Part shown: one piece after another, positions 37,020 through 50,225 of the stretch
How positions within the stretch are numbered: position 1 is the stretch's first letter
Layout of the letters: every line of letters begins with the position of its first letter
From: Polytrichum commune
Taxonomy: Eukaryota; Streptophyta; Polytrichopsida; Polytrichales; Polytrichaceae
Reading direction: 5' to 3'
DNA: 64,000 bases
Assembly (NCBI GenBank): GCA_950295325.1
Contig: OX485806.1
Coordinates: 28,582,001 to 28,646,000, forward strand
Position numbers and translations under genes: made by a program
Notes under the pieces: generated by a model
The model's database searches: none
What the model was told of the DNA's origin: nothing
What the model saw: the letters and a program-made list of their open reading frames with translations, nothing else

Positions 37020-39265
37020 GTCAACTCAAGTTTGAGCAACATGAGAGGCTTCCACTCCATAGACGTCAAAATGCTAAAAAAACAACTATGGATGTTCTAC
37101 CTCTCATTGATATGCACCTCAAGTTTGCGCAAGGAGTGGATTGCAACAATATTATGTTGCCACCCATCCCAATCTATCCACATCGCTTCATGATAACCCC
37201 TACAGTCAATTGATTTGCATAGCATATGTGAATCAAAGTATGTTTCCAATGTCAATATCATTACTCACGCAAGCATGTGTGTGACATTAAAGCACTTGTG
37301 ATGGCCTACGATGATATCCACGAGCTCCATACTAATATGTATGGCAAGTTAATGTTGCAAATGATAGAGGTATGCAATTCTATAACTTTTGTTGCACTTT
37401 CATTCTTGATGAACTTATTGCACTCTCAAACTTGAATATTGGATTCACCTATGAACTAATTCCAGTTTGGACTTGCAGGGCGATGAATATGGACTCCAGG
37501 GTCCACAAGAGGCATCAACATCATTGAAGAACATAATCCATTTCAAGAAGTGGGAGATCAGTTGCACAATTTGGGAGATGCCATGGCATCATTGGGCAAT
37601 CATGTAAGTATATAACCAAATAGGATTGAAATGTGTTTTTGCAAGATTCGATATCCGGTTTGACAAAAATAAAAATGAAAAATCTAACACACATGTGTCT
37701 ACAACTCTTGTAGGTTGGAACTCATTATAGTTGCTCACTTGCAATCACATTCACTGGCCCCTTCTCCCAACCTCTTTTTGACCCGTGGAGTCCTCCTCCA
37801 CCTCCACCTCTGCCTTCGCGTGAGGTGCCAATGTGTGTTGCACCGGATGTCACAACCAATGCTACCAACACCATCCCTCTTCACAATTACAACTTTGTGT
37901 TTGAGCATGGGCTGAGTTTCAAATTGTTACTGGAAATATTGCTTTCAAGCATTGAGGTTGCTTTCTTAACCATCAAAAAGTTATAAAGGACGTCAAAAGA
38001 CATGCCATCAAATAAAATGAGGTAGGTGGTCAATGTGTGCACTATTATGGGATGGGAAAAGATTACTCAAAGTGACAAAGATAAGGACATGAAATTAGTG
38101 CCATTAGTTGAAATAAATTGAGACTTGATTACATAGAATGTGGATGGGTTAATAGCTGTATGCTATGTTAAACCTCGTTCTACTTGTTGGTTTGATGAAT
38201 ACCTCTTTGACATATACACCTCCGAGCAATGGTTTGATGTGATTAGAATGAGATGAAGAACATTGAAAGGTTATGCGGTGACCTTAGCTTCACATTAGTG
38301 GACAATATACTAGGTGCAGAGAGCTTATTTTCATCGAGAAGAAGGTTGTGGTCACACTATACAAACTTATACATGGACACACATTGGGTGAAATTGCTTG
38401 CAAGGCGGATATTGGATGGTCTACGGTTCATGACATCTTACGAATGGTTATTCTTGGAACTATTGAACATTGGGCTATATTATATCATGGCCACAAGGGA
38501 AGAGGTTGAATAGGATCACATTGACTTTCCAAAGTAGACCAATGACTCTCCACTTGCATTGGAGCAATTGATGGAAGTCACAGAGTAATTTGGGCTCCGT
38601 GTGATACAATCATTGTGACGGACCACCAAAATAGGATGAAGACATCCTCAATGCTATTGCAAGGTGTGAATGATTTTAATTGCTACTTTACAAGTATCAA
38701 TACCAGGGTGCCTAGATCAATGCATGAAAGTTATCACCTCAAATGTAGTGAATTGTATCCGGAAGCGGAAGCTGGGAACACGACTGGATTGAATCAAGAC
38801 CCTTATATGCATCGTAGGTGACCGTGGCTATCCCCTCACAAAATGTTTGATAACGTTGTTCAAGATGAATGCTTTGGGTGCTCCTCACACATTAGAGGAG
38901 CAATGATTTAATCATAAACATAGCTCCAATAAGATGTGCATTAAATGAGTTTTCAACATTCTCAAAGGATAATTCAAAGAGCTTGATCCTTAATAAAGCT
39001 AGACTTCCTACCCAATAAGGGTCATTGTTGTATATTGCACAACATTCTTCTTGCATCCAAAACCAAGACTCTTGACGAGATTTTTTATTGAATGTAACAT
39101 TTGCACAATGTCAGACAATGAAGACGATGACAATGGAGGACCACACCCTGATATGTCTAAAGCTATAGAGCAATGATGGAGGAGATAACGTTGCGTGAAG
39201 GCACAATGGCTAGGGAGGACATCTTAGACTACGTAGTTCACATGCAAAATGATAGACATGGATGT
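37020..39265 (+). mobile_element. PIF/Harbinger DNA transposon remnant (DDE transposase)
   Basis: The + strand encodes, in broken frames, an ALP1/Harbinger-type DDE transposase. Landmarks in order are ERLCGDLSFTLVDN (near 38260), GAIDGSH with the first catalytic Asp (38570-38572), TDHQNRMKTSSMLLQG and YFTSINTRVP, VGDRGYPL with the second Asp (38820-38822), FNHKHSSNKMCI, and a C-terminal AREDILDYVVHMQNDRH near 39210. Several stops and frameshifts interrupt it, and the expected third acidic residue reads Lys, so it cannot be active. Upstream, three open segments with GT-AG-like borders (near 37285-37371, 37480-37604, 37714-37985) may be remains of the second (DNA-binding) gene these elements carry; that is inference. 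Terminal repeats were not found. Confidence 0.8.
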
Positions 39266-41279
39266 TGATATAAAGTGTGAGCATTAAACCAAAATGCCAA
39301 AGAGTATGAGAGATTGAGATTGGTCACCTAGTTAGTGCTTGCATAGATGAGGGCATGATGAGCAAAACTTGAGTCATTTGTGTCATGCTCGCGGTCTTTG
39401 ACACCTCAAGCTCATAGAGTTGTTGTTCCATGTATGAGTGACTTGCTTATTTTGTGGTAATTATTGAATATTTTTCTCTCTCAACTGGATATATGTTAGC
39501 ACGATGTACCTTCTTCTCATTTTCTTGCATCTCCACCTTTGACAAGTAATCGTGATTAAAATCCTTTACAAATTTCACTAGAATGTCGGATCCACATTAG
39601 CGTCACTTCCTACCTAATGATCCCGAGGTTTAGGCATAGTGTTAATACGCATGCCTGAATTGAAGTCGGAGTCGCATAGTAGAGACGCTATAGGGGCCAA
39701 GGGCCAAAAAACAATTGCACATTTATTGGAGGAACAAAAGATTGCAACATCGAAGGTGATCTATTGTTTCACCTTTGTCTAGGTCAACACTTTGTTGACT
39801 AGAACTTGGTAAGTAGAATGTCCACGCAATTAGTTTGCCACCTCACCCTCCCCCTTCCTGCTTAGTTTGGGTACTTACTGGTTTTTGTTTGAAAGGTTCT
39901 TGAAGTGGTTTGAAAGATTTCTTGAAGAGGCCTTCCCTCACTTTGTAATGATCTCATCTCTCTCCCCGGTACTCTCTTAGTATGTTGTGAAGCGTCTTTG
40001 CGTGTGTGTGTGCACATGAAGGTTAGGGGTGATGTATGTATGTGTCTAGAGCTCCTGCCTAAGAGTGTATGGCTTGGTGTTGCCTATGTGTTAAGGCCTA
40101 TGTGATACTGCGACCTTGTAGTACACAGTGCGGTAAAGAGGGAACTTATTTCATCATGTTTGTCTAAGGCTTGCTTAAGATTCTCAATTTTTTTTTCTAA
40201 TATAAGTTCAAGTCTTAGATTATGTTGAGGTCTTTTATGTAAGCCACATGCATTCTGGTGTAGAAGTCTTCCAATACCATCAAAATTACTCCGCTGAATT
40301 GAAGGCACTCAAGTCAAGATGCTCTAAGCCAAGATGCATACACATGCACACACCTTTGATTCCTCCCACATTAGATGTACATCAATGCCAAAACCTTGAT
40401 GTGCAAGATTCCAAGATAAATTCTGAGATGCGAGGAGGTAGTGTAGGGTTGTAACAAACTGGACAGCTCACCCCCACCTATTTCACACCCTTAGCCTTCA
40501 ACACTCCCACCTGTGCACTCCCTCCGCTTGCAAGTCTCACAAGGGCGATTCACAACATTCCCTCTTGGCACAATTCCCTCTTGTGTTCAGGAAAAACGTA
40601 AGAATTCCCTTCAAAAGTAGGGAATTATGTCAAAGTGGGAATATTCATAGTGGGAAAACCATCCCTTTTCCCATGCGGGAATTTCCCAAATGCTCCTTGT
40701 GTCTTTGGAGAATCCACTTCACAGGTGCCTCTTCTCGCATTTGAAATCCTCACATCTTCCAACCTTCATAAGCATGAGAAGGAGGTTTAGTGGCAACACT
40801 ACGAAAACGTGAAGCGGAGACATAATCCACAATAACGACATTGCCTTGCCGCGACAACATCCACCCATTTTTTGTGCAACTACAGGATGAATCATCCTCA
40901 ACCTGCCTCCCTCAATCCTTAACCGACCTCCCTCTCTACTTCTGAAAACTGGACTAACCAGAGGCTCAATCCGGTTAAGAGCCCCAACAAACCTCCCGAT
41001 AAAGGTACATGGACCAAGGAGAAGACTGGGCATGTGCGGCAACGGTTAGGCCCAAACCCCCGGTTACCAAGCTATTCTGGTTAGCTAACCCCCTTGTGCG
41101 GCCGGGCCCTAATTTGGTGTGCTTGATACCTACTCCTCCAAGTTGTGCTTTCTTTGCTCGTAATCTTCGCCACGTGTCCTGCCTTGTCATGCAAAAGCCA
41201 CCCTTCATAACAAGACGGTAATAGGTACATGGATGAAAACAAGGTTCATCCATATGCATAAACTACACGTCCATCCATT
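39266..41279. other. Gene-free stretch upstream of the phosphatase gene
   Basis: Short open frames only, none recognised. From about 40.7 kb the DNA becomes GC-richer, with CCGGTTA-type motifs and CpGs, and may form part of the distal promoter of the phosphatase gene. Confidence 0.4.
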
Positions 41280-41520
41280 TTCCTCCTTTCACCGACCCTC
41301 GCCTTTCCCAAAGAGCTCGACGGAGCTTCGTTGATGCTCTTGGTATTTCTCGCGGCGAGGCGGTGCGAGCACTTCATCGCAGCAATTCATTTGGTTCGCG
41401 ATGGGCGCGCAGCCTCTTGACCCGCCGTCCGGCGTTATGCGCAATTTCTGGTAAGCGGAATTTCCCTTGTACATGATTTCCTTTTGGCTGCACCGTCTCT
41501 GCGGTGCGTGCGGATTGGAT
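41280..41520 (+). promoter_or_regulatory. CpG-rich leader region, possible first exon of the phosphatase gene
   Basis: A CpG-rich block contains an ATG at 41401 in the frame MGAQPLDPPSGVMRNFW, interrupted after 50 bases by a strong donor (TG|GTAAGC at 41451). If spliced to an acceptor at 42361-42362 it joins in frame to the phosphatase exon (giving WESKMANAN). It could instead be a 5' UTR exon carrying an upstream ORF. No TATA box was recognised. Confidence 0.5.
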
Positions 41521-42372
41521 TGCCTTCAATTGCAATCAAGCTCGTCGGTGCTTCTGTTGTGTGACTTTGGTTGTAAATCTGAAGCCCTTCACAATTTATG
41601 TGAAGGTGATGGATCTTGTGGTACCTATATTGCGGTCATCGATATCTTGGTGTTGAACAGTGTCGTGGTTTGGTTTGAGTAGCTCTAAACATCGTGGATG
41701 GAATTTTGACAGGTTTGTCCAATTTTGGCAAAAGGTTTTGTAATCCTCCGCTGGAAGAATGATTTTTTTAAGTCTAGTTATTTTGTGTCGATGTATTGTG
41801 CGGGATTTGCGTGATTGGGGTTTGAAGGTTAAGGTTGGGGTTCGCCTGTTGTGAGCGGTAGAGAATTGTGCATCAATTAGGGTTCTTCTGTTGCTGCTCG
41901 GATTGTATACATTGTTAAGCTTCATAGGATTGTTCCATGGGACTGTGAATTAAAGGCACTATTGTGGAATCATGAAAACCAAGTAAGAGAATATTGTGCA
42001 TTTTTAAGGCTTAATGGTAGTATGAGAATGTGTGAAGGCTTTTCGTCTTAAGATAAGATGTGAGCACTCATAGAAGCATGCCGCTTGACTATGCACCACA
42101 TTCATTCCTACAAGTGAGGACCGGAATTTGTTCGTTGAGTCCAAATAGAAAAGAACGAGCTCACAAGGAAATGTTATGTTATGTTCATAGTCTGATGGCT
42201 AGCAAGGAAGGATTGAGTTTTGATGGTATGTTTTATTCCAATATGTTGTCTGCAATTCACAATTTCGCTGCGAAAATTAGTTTGAGGGTGTCAGAATAGT
42301 TGTGGTGTGCTATTAAGTCGACCTTACTAAATTTTTGCCTCGAATTTGACTTGTGGTTGAAGGGAATCGAAG

Positions 42373-45300
42373 ATGGCGAATGCTAACATAGTGAGGTCAT
42401 GGAGGTTCCGGAAGGTGATTCTGGCGGCCGTGGCGGCAGTGCTTTTTGTTTGTTTAGCCCTGGAGGCTACCCAGTGTATCGCCACCAAGACAATTATCCA
42501 AGCTGAACAGGTGAGCACATAAGTAGATTGGTAGCATTTCCTTTTCCTGAAATTCAGCTTAGGGTCACAATCTTGTGCGATCTAGTGTCTGGCCACACCT
42601 GGAACGAGTCATGGAATTGCACATCATTTCAGTAGGTTCAACTTTACAGGCAAACTCGCATATGAGCATCAGGCACTCGCAGCTTCCACAATACAAACCT
42701 TCAGCTTTTTCACTCTGGTTTGAATAGCCCTGAAAATGGGTTCTCTTGCATTCCCAAGAGAAACCAATCTGAAGTGTGGATGGTAGAGCTTGAAAGCATA
42801 AGCCTTGGTCAAGAGGTTGGGGGCTATCAAACTAATTCTTCAAAAGTGGTGATCAACAATTTCGTGGATATCAGCATGACCTCTTGCAAGTGCTCTCCAT
42901 TTATTTGATGCGGTTAGCGATGGAGGGCCATTGCAATTGCAGACTTGCTAGAATTTGGTGGATGTGTGAGGCTTTTCTTAGCCCTGTTTGTTAAATTAGT
43001 GCCTTTTAAAACATTTTGTGGAAATTGAATCCTAACCTCAGGAGTTACACATTAGCTCAGGATATGACACTTTGACAACGTTGTTTAGTGATCTCCTATA
43101 AGTGCTCTCCATGGGGTTAGCCATGGAGAGCCAATGCATTTGTAGACTTGCTGGAATGGTGGTGTATGTGTGAGGCTACTTTTTAGCATGATGTGTTGAA
43201 TTCTTATGCTTTCTGAACATTTTGTGTGTCTTGGATCCTAACCTCAGGAGTCACGCACTATCTCAGGATCTGACACTTCAACAACATTGCTTGTCAGATC
43301 CCTCTCAGAAGAGAAGAGTATAACCCTGACCCATTTCATGATTTGTATGGCCCTGACATATTTTTATTGTTTCCTGCTTCAGGTCCATGTGTCATTGGCA
43401 GGAGCAAACCACATGAGAGTTTCTTGGATGACCTCGGTGAGCAATGCAAATGGGGCACCAGTTGTGCAATACGGATTAACATCAGGGTACTATAATTTCA
43501 CAGCTATTGGAGAATCGCTTGCTTACTCTTACATGCTATACAGATCAGGGACGATGAACCATGTGGTCATAGGTCCTCTGGAACCCAGCACAACCTATTA
43601 CTACAAATGTGGAGGTGTTGGCAGAGAATACAAGTTCACCACCCCTCCTCCTGCAGGTCCAGATGTCCCTATCAAATTTGCAATTGTTGGTGAGCTCCAC
43701 ATCTTGAATCTGTGTATTGGTTTACGCTATAAATATAGAACCAGAATAACTGTGGATTGCATCTGGTGCTGCAATATGTTGTAATATACGGTAAATCGTG
43801 TACCGTCCTGGTGGGTGAAATTAGGAGTATAAAAAGAATGAATAGTTGTATTTGTGGTTTTTGTAAACTGCTGTTTCAAAACTCTGCATTAGCGGCTCGC
43901 AATAAGATTAGAAATCTATCATGGGTTGGGGAGGGATTGAGAAGTGCAATTGCAAAATTAGAAATAATGATAAAACAGGAAATAATTCTTATGTGCTCAT
44001 GGACTTGATCATTAATCGTCCGAGAGGGCCTCTCCATGCACAAATACCTGTGTTGAGCTACATAAAGCTATTTAAAGCTCATTGTGTTAAAAGTGACCTA
44101 TCTAAGATTATGTCATCCTTCAAGTGCGCTTTTTAAATTGGTTGAATACCTTAAGATTATTGAAGATTTTGGTTCAAATACACAACAGGGGTGCCCTTGG
44201 CTGCAAATACATGAGTATAGTTTTCTTTTTCTCTTTGACATAAGATACTGTATCAAATAAGCATTCGAACTCATTAATAAATAAATAAATGATTTCATGA
44301 CTTGGTGAGGCCTGGAGAAATTGTTTATGTAGTCCGTACATTGAGCCCCTTGGTCCTTTAAGAGTCGAACTTTGGCAGTAGTGGACTTGGGGTTTCAGAT
44401 TCATGAGTTTAGATTTGTTCACAGGCATGTGTTTTCTATTTAACATGTAGCATTAGTTGTAGTGTATTTATTGTGTAACTAAGTGCTCCTATTCTACACA
44501 GGTGACCTGGGTCAAACTGAATGGACAAAATCTACTTTGAAGCACATTGGTAACTCCAACTATAATGTTATGCTTCTTGCTGGAGATCTCTCGTACGCTG
44601 ACTACTACCAACCTTTATGGGACTCATTTGGGCAGCTTGTTGAGCCTTATGCTAGTGCCAGACCATGGATGGTCACTCAAGGAAACCATGATGTGGAGGT
44701 GCTACCCCTTGTAGTCGAATCGTTTCGGGCTTACAACACGAGGTGGCAGATGCCATACAGAGAGAGTGGGTCCAACTCCAATTTGTATTACTCATTTGAA
44801 GTTGCTGGGGTCCATGTTATTATGCTTGGTTCATATACAGACCATGACATAAACTCAGCTCAGTACAGGTGGCTACTGGTAAGTTACTGTCAACTTTCTC
44901 CTCACTGATATCTACCTCGTTGGGAATAATCATTGACTTCCTAGAAGGTTGAGTTTGAAAAGTGTCATCCTTGTCTTCGCTCAAATTTCATTTGGTAGGA
45001 TTTAATAAGCATCACTTCACAAGTGTGTGATGTTGCGGATGGCCAGTAATTTATGAGAATATTATGAACGTGATACCCATTAATACTTGATCTTAAGCAT
45101 ATGTAAGGGTGTTCTCTTTCTATTCTAACTTCAAGAATAATAATTCAAGAATCAAGGTCCTTGAGGACATGCATAAATACTGAGCATAGTCAAGTGCAAG
45201 CTATCATCAATTGACATCTCATCATTGTCTATCTTCGGACACAAGGCCTTCTTTCATCTACCAAAATTCTATTGAAGAGGTGTGTCTCCACTGGAATAGT

Positions 45301-47071
45301 TCTTAGGTTATCTGGATCACCTAAGAATCATTCCATCTTCTTCAGAACCTAAATTGGCTACTTAAGAATGTTAGGGTGGTTGCAAGGTAGTCATCAATTT
45401 TTGTGAATATTTTTGTTGTGTTAATCTGGTTCAGGCATTATTATGTTACAGAATGACTTGGCGAAAGTGGACCGCAGCAAAACACCATGGCTTATAACTA
45501 TTCTACATGCTCCATGGTACAATACGAACCACGCCCATCAGGGTAATGGAGATGCCATGAAGGCTGATATGGAGGAAGTGCTCTACAATGCCAATGTTGA
45601 TCTTGTTGTGGGTGGTCACGTTCATGCGTATGAGCGCAGTGTAAGTTCAATCATGTTCCTTCCTTCCTCTCCACTCACTCTTTTACTCATATGTCTCTGG
45701 CTGAAATCGATCTGGAGACTATCAAAGAATGAGAATAATATGGTGCATGAAAAGATGTACTGGATACATTCTTGTTACAATCTAGTGGTCATGGATTAGG
45801 AGTGCCAAGATGTGGTGTTAGTTAATTCTAGGAGGTTCCTTTGATCAGTCTATCATAATGGGAGATTGATGTCACACCTGCATTACTCTTGTTTTCTAGA
45901 TGTAATGAAGTTGAAATTATGATTGTGGGTACATGTAAATCAGACGAGAATCTTTGACGGCAAATTGGATTCATGCGGAATAATGCACATTACTGTTGGA
46001 GCTGGAGGGAACCGAGAAGGTCTTGCCAAAAGGTTTTTCTCTTCAACTTCGTAGATTTGGTCAGATTGTCTTTGCTCTGGTGATTTGGAAAATCTTCAAA
46101 CTTAATACTATGCTCGAATCAAATGCCGGAATGTAAGCTTCTCAACTACAAATTTGACTTGTGCTTGAACCACAGAGCTTAGTCTGACAACTTACTCAGA
46201 GGATTTCAAACCAGAGCATACATTACACTGATTATGGTAAATAGTGTGGGGATATGTATACTGTGGCTTACTCTAGGCAACCCTATAGTGTGAGCCACAG
46301 TATACACCATCATGCAAGAAATAGTGTGTAATCTTAGGTACGCTTGTGATGCCCCCATGATATACCCACTCCCTTCCCCTTGTTTGGAAGTTTATAAATG
46401 CACACTATTTTTCAGTCCATTAGCAGTACACCGTCTATGGCATTAAGGGTCACTTATTGTTTGGAGCTACATTGTGCTCTAACTATTTTACTGAGAATAT
46501 AAGTTCTTACCAAGCGTAGATGTTAATGTTCTATAGTGTCCAAAAACCAATTTGACCTTCGTTGGTCAAAATGGTGATCTATAGTAAATAGTTATAGCAT
46601 CGCGTAATTTCAAAGAGTAAGCGAGTGTAACCTACAATGTGGATCTTTGACTTTAAGCACTGTGGGCTGGTAAATAGTGTACCCATAGTATTACCCTTGA
46701 TGTCTTTTGTGTGGAAATAAACTCAATAGTGTGGCCCACAGTATTTACCATAATCAGGTTAGGAAATCTTACTCATAGTTACAGTATGCTTATGTGTTTT
46801 GTGGAATATGATGTGTAGGTTCTTTGATGAACCACCTGAATGGTCTGTATATCGAGAGGCAAGCTTTGGGCATGCCGAGTTGGAAGTTGTAAATTCTACA
46901 CATGCCCACTGGACATGGCATCGAAATGTTGATGATGAAGCGGTTATAGCAGATGACATTTGGTTTACCAGCCTCAGTGTGCGACAAGGGAAATCTGCCT
47001 GCACTCCACTTGAGGGAAGTATCCGCAGAAAATTGAAACCTGTCTCATTAAGGGTAGGGAAAGGAATGTAG
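42373..47071 (+). CDS. Purple acid phosphatase, low-molecular-weight plant type
   Basis: A secreted or vacuolar dinuclear Fe-metal phosphatase releasing phosphate from organic esters. Six coding exons with GT-AG borders and matching phases: 42373-42510, 43383-43689, 44502-44878, 45452-45640, 45944-46032, 46819-47071; predicted 450 aa. Residues 10-39 form a signal peptide or anchor. An Ig/fibronectin-like N-terminal domain follows ([15 protein letters not shown]). The five ligand motifs are present: GDLGQT (D150), GDLSYADYY (D177, Y180), GNHD (N210, H211), ILHAPWY (H293) and GGHVHAYER (H330, H332). WHRN near the C terminus and the size match the Arabidopsis PAP18/PAP22 group. Candidate N-glycosylation sites include NFT and NST. 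Intron 1 holds a tandem duplication and intron 5 a transposon-derived element. A 20-residue N-terminal extension from an exon at 41401 is possible. Borders are by eye. Confidence 0.9.
42887..43310. repeat. 211-bp tandem duplication in phosphatase intron 1
   Basis: AAGTGCTCTCCAT recurs at about 42889 and 43100, and the copies share GCCAT(T)GCA, AGACTTGCT(A/G)GAAT, GTGTGAGGC, ATCCTAACCTCAGGAGT and AGGAT(A/C)TGACACTT. The second copy ends just before the branch-point and acceptor region of the intron. Confidence 0.75.
46226..46759. mobile_element. TIR element in phosphatase intron 5
   Basis: The left end CACTGATTATGGTAAATAGT is matched by the inverted right end CCACAGTATTTACCATAATC. TA precedes the left end. 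Inside lies GGGTCACTTATTGTTTGG near 46447 with the inverse AATTTCAAAGAGTAAGCGA near 46609, the subterminal block of the CACTAAATA foldback family, so one such element may be nested in another. The right end lies about 60 bases upstream of the exon 6 acceptor. Non-coding. Confidence 0.7.
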
Positions 47072-48684
47072 GTGCCTAGTGGGTTTTCCCTTGAGCTGTA
47101 GAATAGCCTTGTATAGCTTCTAGGTTATGGAGTATTAGGATTTAGTGGCTTGGGCTGAAGGAAATACATGTAGATAAGGAGTGCTGGAATAGATGCAAGT
47201 AGTAGTGATTTTTAATTCTTCAGAAGATATATTAACCACCTCCAAAGGCTAGCAAGCACTCTTTGTGCATCTTACGCAGTATCAGGATCAAATTAGGATT
47301 ACTGAAAGAATATTACACTATCTTATGTCTAGTTCGAGAAAATTCCTGATTGCTCAAATTATCTGTCATGGCTTTCATTGAGGAAATGCCTTGGTAATAC
47401 GGGCTTCCCTTTGGAGATCTTGGACACCATCCTTTAACATCTTTGGCACTGTAATATATTGCAAAACTTGATTCATCTTGTTGCACATTCCCTAACTTCC
47501 ACTAGGTTCTGAAGGTTGTATTCCTCAAAATCTATAGGTAACATTGTTGTTGGAGACAACTAAAAGACACCAAAGTTTCATTCCCAACCACTTAGGAACG
47601 ACATTGAGGCCCCTTGACGTCGGCTAGTGTGGCTGGGGCTTCAGAACTCAACTAGAACACCCCATTCAATTTTTTGGCAAATGCACAATATATCAAAGAT
47701 TTTCATTCCCCATTGATTAGGAATCGTCCCAAATTTTGAGTTCTATATGCAACAATTACATGTCATATTCATGGGTCTGGATCAATGCCAGTCGGGTATG
47801 GTATATAGGTGAATGCATGGCATCAATAATCAACATCAATAATGGTGTCAATGAAATTTCAATACCTCTGGGCATTGAAATTGTAATATCATCCAAATAT
47901 TGATATTTGGTGGGTATCTAGAAGTGAGAACCTTTGTATGCCCGAGCTATCACTTGGGTTGATATTGGCATTCTAAACCATATTCATACATGGACGACTC
48001 TACCTTGGATATGAAGGTTCTTGCATGGTACATAGAATTGAATGGTATTGAAAATAAAGACATTGTCAAATACTCATACCCTATTGACATCTGAAAATGT
48101 GAAATTTTTCTTATTGGAGATGCTTGAATGGTATTAAAGAAAGTTTACCATGTCAGAAGAACATTTTCATATGAATACATGTTGTATTTTGAGCATAACT
48201 CATGTTGGATCCCTTAAGTATGCATTAAAACATGTTGGTTGTTCAATGTTTTGGATCTAAATTGTTAGAATTACGGGTTGACGAAGAAAAGAAAGCTATT
48301 GTTGATCTATGTGTGCCAAAACCCATGTCTCTTTAACCCTTAATCACATGGGGAGCCCCTTGGGAGCTTTTCGTTGGGTCAAGATTAAATAACACGCTTA
48401 AGACGATTTATGGTATTGCTAAGCTCATCTGATGACATGAACTTTTTTGAAGTACACTACCTTTTGTGACTTTACATCACTATAGGAAACAAGGGGCGTT
48501 ATCAACACCTTCGCCTTTATATCAATGTTTATGAGTGATAGTGTTTTTTGGAAGAAATTGTACCTATTCAGTCAAGAGAGGGTTGATTTAACACATGTGT
48601 AGTTGTTATAATAAGCCATAGTATTGGAGTAAAAGCTTCCCGATCTTTTAGGTCTGAAAAGGGGCTTCTTGACAACCTAGCGAC
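47072..48684. other. Phosphatase 3' region and gene-free DNA
   Basis: The first few hundred bases are probably the phosphatase 3' UTR. From about 47.4 kb I see no open frame of note and no recognisable element. Confidence 0.4.
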
Positions 48685-49242
48685 GCTATCTTGTGAGCGG
48701 TGAGCAGTGAACGGCGAGCGGTGAGCAAAAAAATTGATTTTTTAAAAAAAAAAATCAGAATATTTGACTTAATTCTTACACCGAGTAGGACTCTTCGTAT
48801 AGTCTCTTTACAAATATGACTAAAAGTAGATGGTACGTTTAACTGTGGATGGTGCCTATAACCGTGGAGTGGAAGAAATTATAAACTTTTGAAAAAACCA
48901 TCCATAAAAAGAAACGGAAGAAAACGAAAAAAAAATTTAGAAAAAAAACTTCCAAAATAATAGGGAACATAAAATAAGGGATAAGAATGTAAATTAAAAT
49001 TTTAAGTATTTATCCACGAAAACTCAAAAAAAGGAAAACAGATAATAAAAAAAAAAAAATTTTTTTGTCAAGGTCCTTTCGGATCCGAGACAAGAATATT
49101 CTATAGTCACAATTGAGAATAAAAAATAGAGAAAAATGGTCATAGGGTCTATATCATACATTTCATTGAAAAATTTGAAGAATAAAAATTCAAATTTTCT
49201 GCTCACGGCTCACTGCTCACCGCTCACCGCTCACAAGATAGC
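48685..49242. mobile_element. TIR element with 7-mer-repeat ends
   Basis: The left end GCTATCTTGTGAGCGGTGAG and the inverted right end (CACCGCTCACAAGATAGC) pair over about 43 bases. The repeats consist of consecutive seven-base units of the type GTGAGCG/GTGAGCA. The interior is very AT-rich with A and T runs and no open frame. No target duplication is evident. Superfamily unknown. Confidence 0.7.
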
Positions 49243-50225
49243 ATTCCTGTGTAGTGGACTAGATAGATACATTTTGCATTAGAACATGAAGGTTGGGGAT
49301 TAGACTCCAAAGCATGGGATAAGTGAAACCATACAAATGGGTAATGAAAACCATTTGTTCACAAAGCATGTAAATGAGGCACTCATCATTGCAAGGCAAG
49401 TTAGGATATGGCATAGAATACTTAGGTGATCCAATACACCCATCAATATATGATTGCAAAGGACTCTCTTATGCAAAGCATTATGTAATGGTGAAATAGG
49501 GCAAGGTAAGTGACTTAGAAAGAGTCTTGTAAACATTCCCACCCACCCACCCTTGCATTACAATGAAGAAGAACTTGAAGGATTTGGCCTCTGAAAAGAG
49601 GAAGTTCAAACTTTGTGAAGGTTTTGAAAAGTCAGCTCTCTCTCTCGTCTTCGAACCCTCACGGCCCCTCAAACCCTAGTAAGTATGCCTTGCCCTATAT
49701 CCCTTTGTAAGCTGCCTTATCATAAAATGTTAGAATAAAAATATATAAATTACTATAAATCATAAGAACGAAATAAAAAGTTGGAGAATTTGAACCTCAT
49801 CGGTCACTTGATATCAAATTTGTTACGAGGAGGCATTCCCTTGAAGCCCAAAAATTTAGCCTTTAATACATCTAAGGTCCATCCATGATAGCCAATATCT
49901 AAATTTAATGACTTTTAGTCAATTGAGACAATTTTGCATCCAAACCAAAGATGTTCATTGAACCTAGATAAATTCTTCATTCCTCCAAATATTACAGACC
50001 CATGGAATACTACCTATACTTTTCACCTACCCTATTTTAGATATAGTAGTGTATGGGTCATTTCATCCAAGCTACATTATTCAAAAATTTGTATAAATTC
50101 TTGCTCTATTGATTTAAAAGTACCATATATTTTCTCTCACGTGGTTTAATAAAAGTTCAACAGTGCCCTCATCGTGGCAACTACTTGGATGAGTAGATCA
50201 CTAATTTTAGGTAATAGTAATTTGT

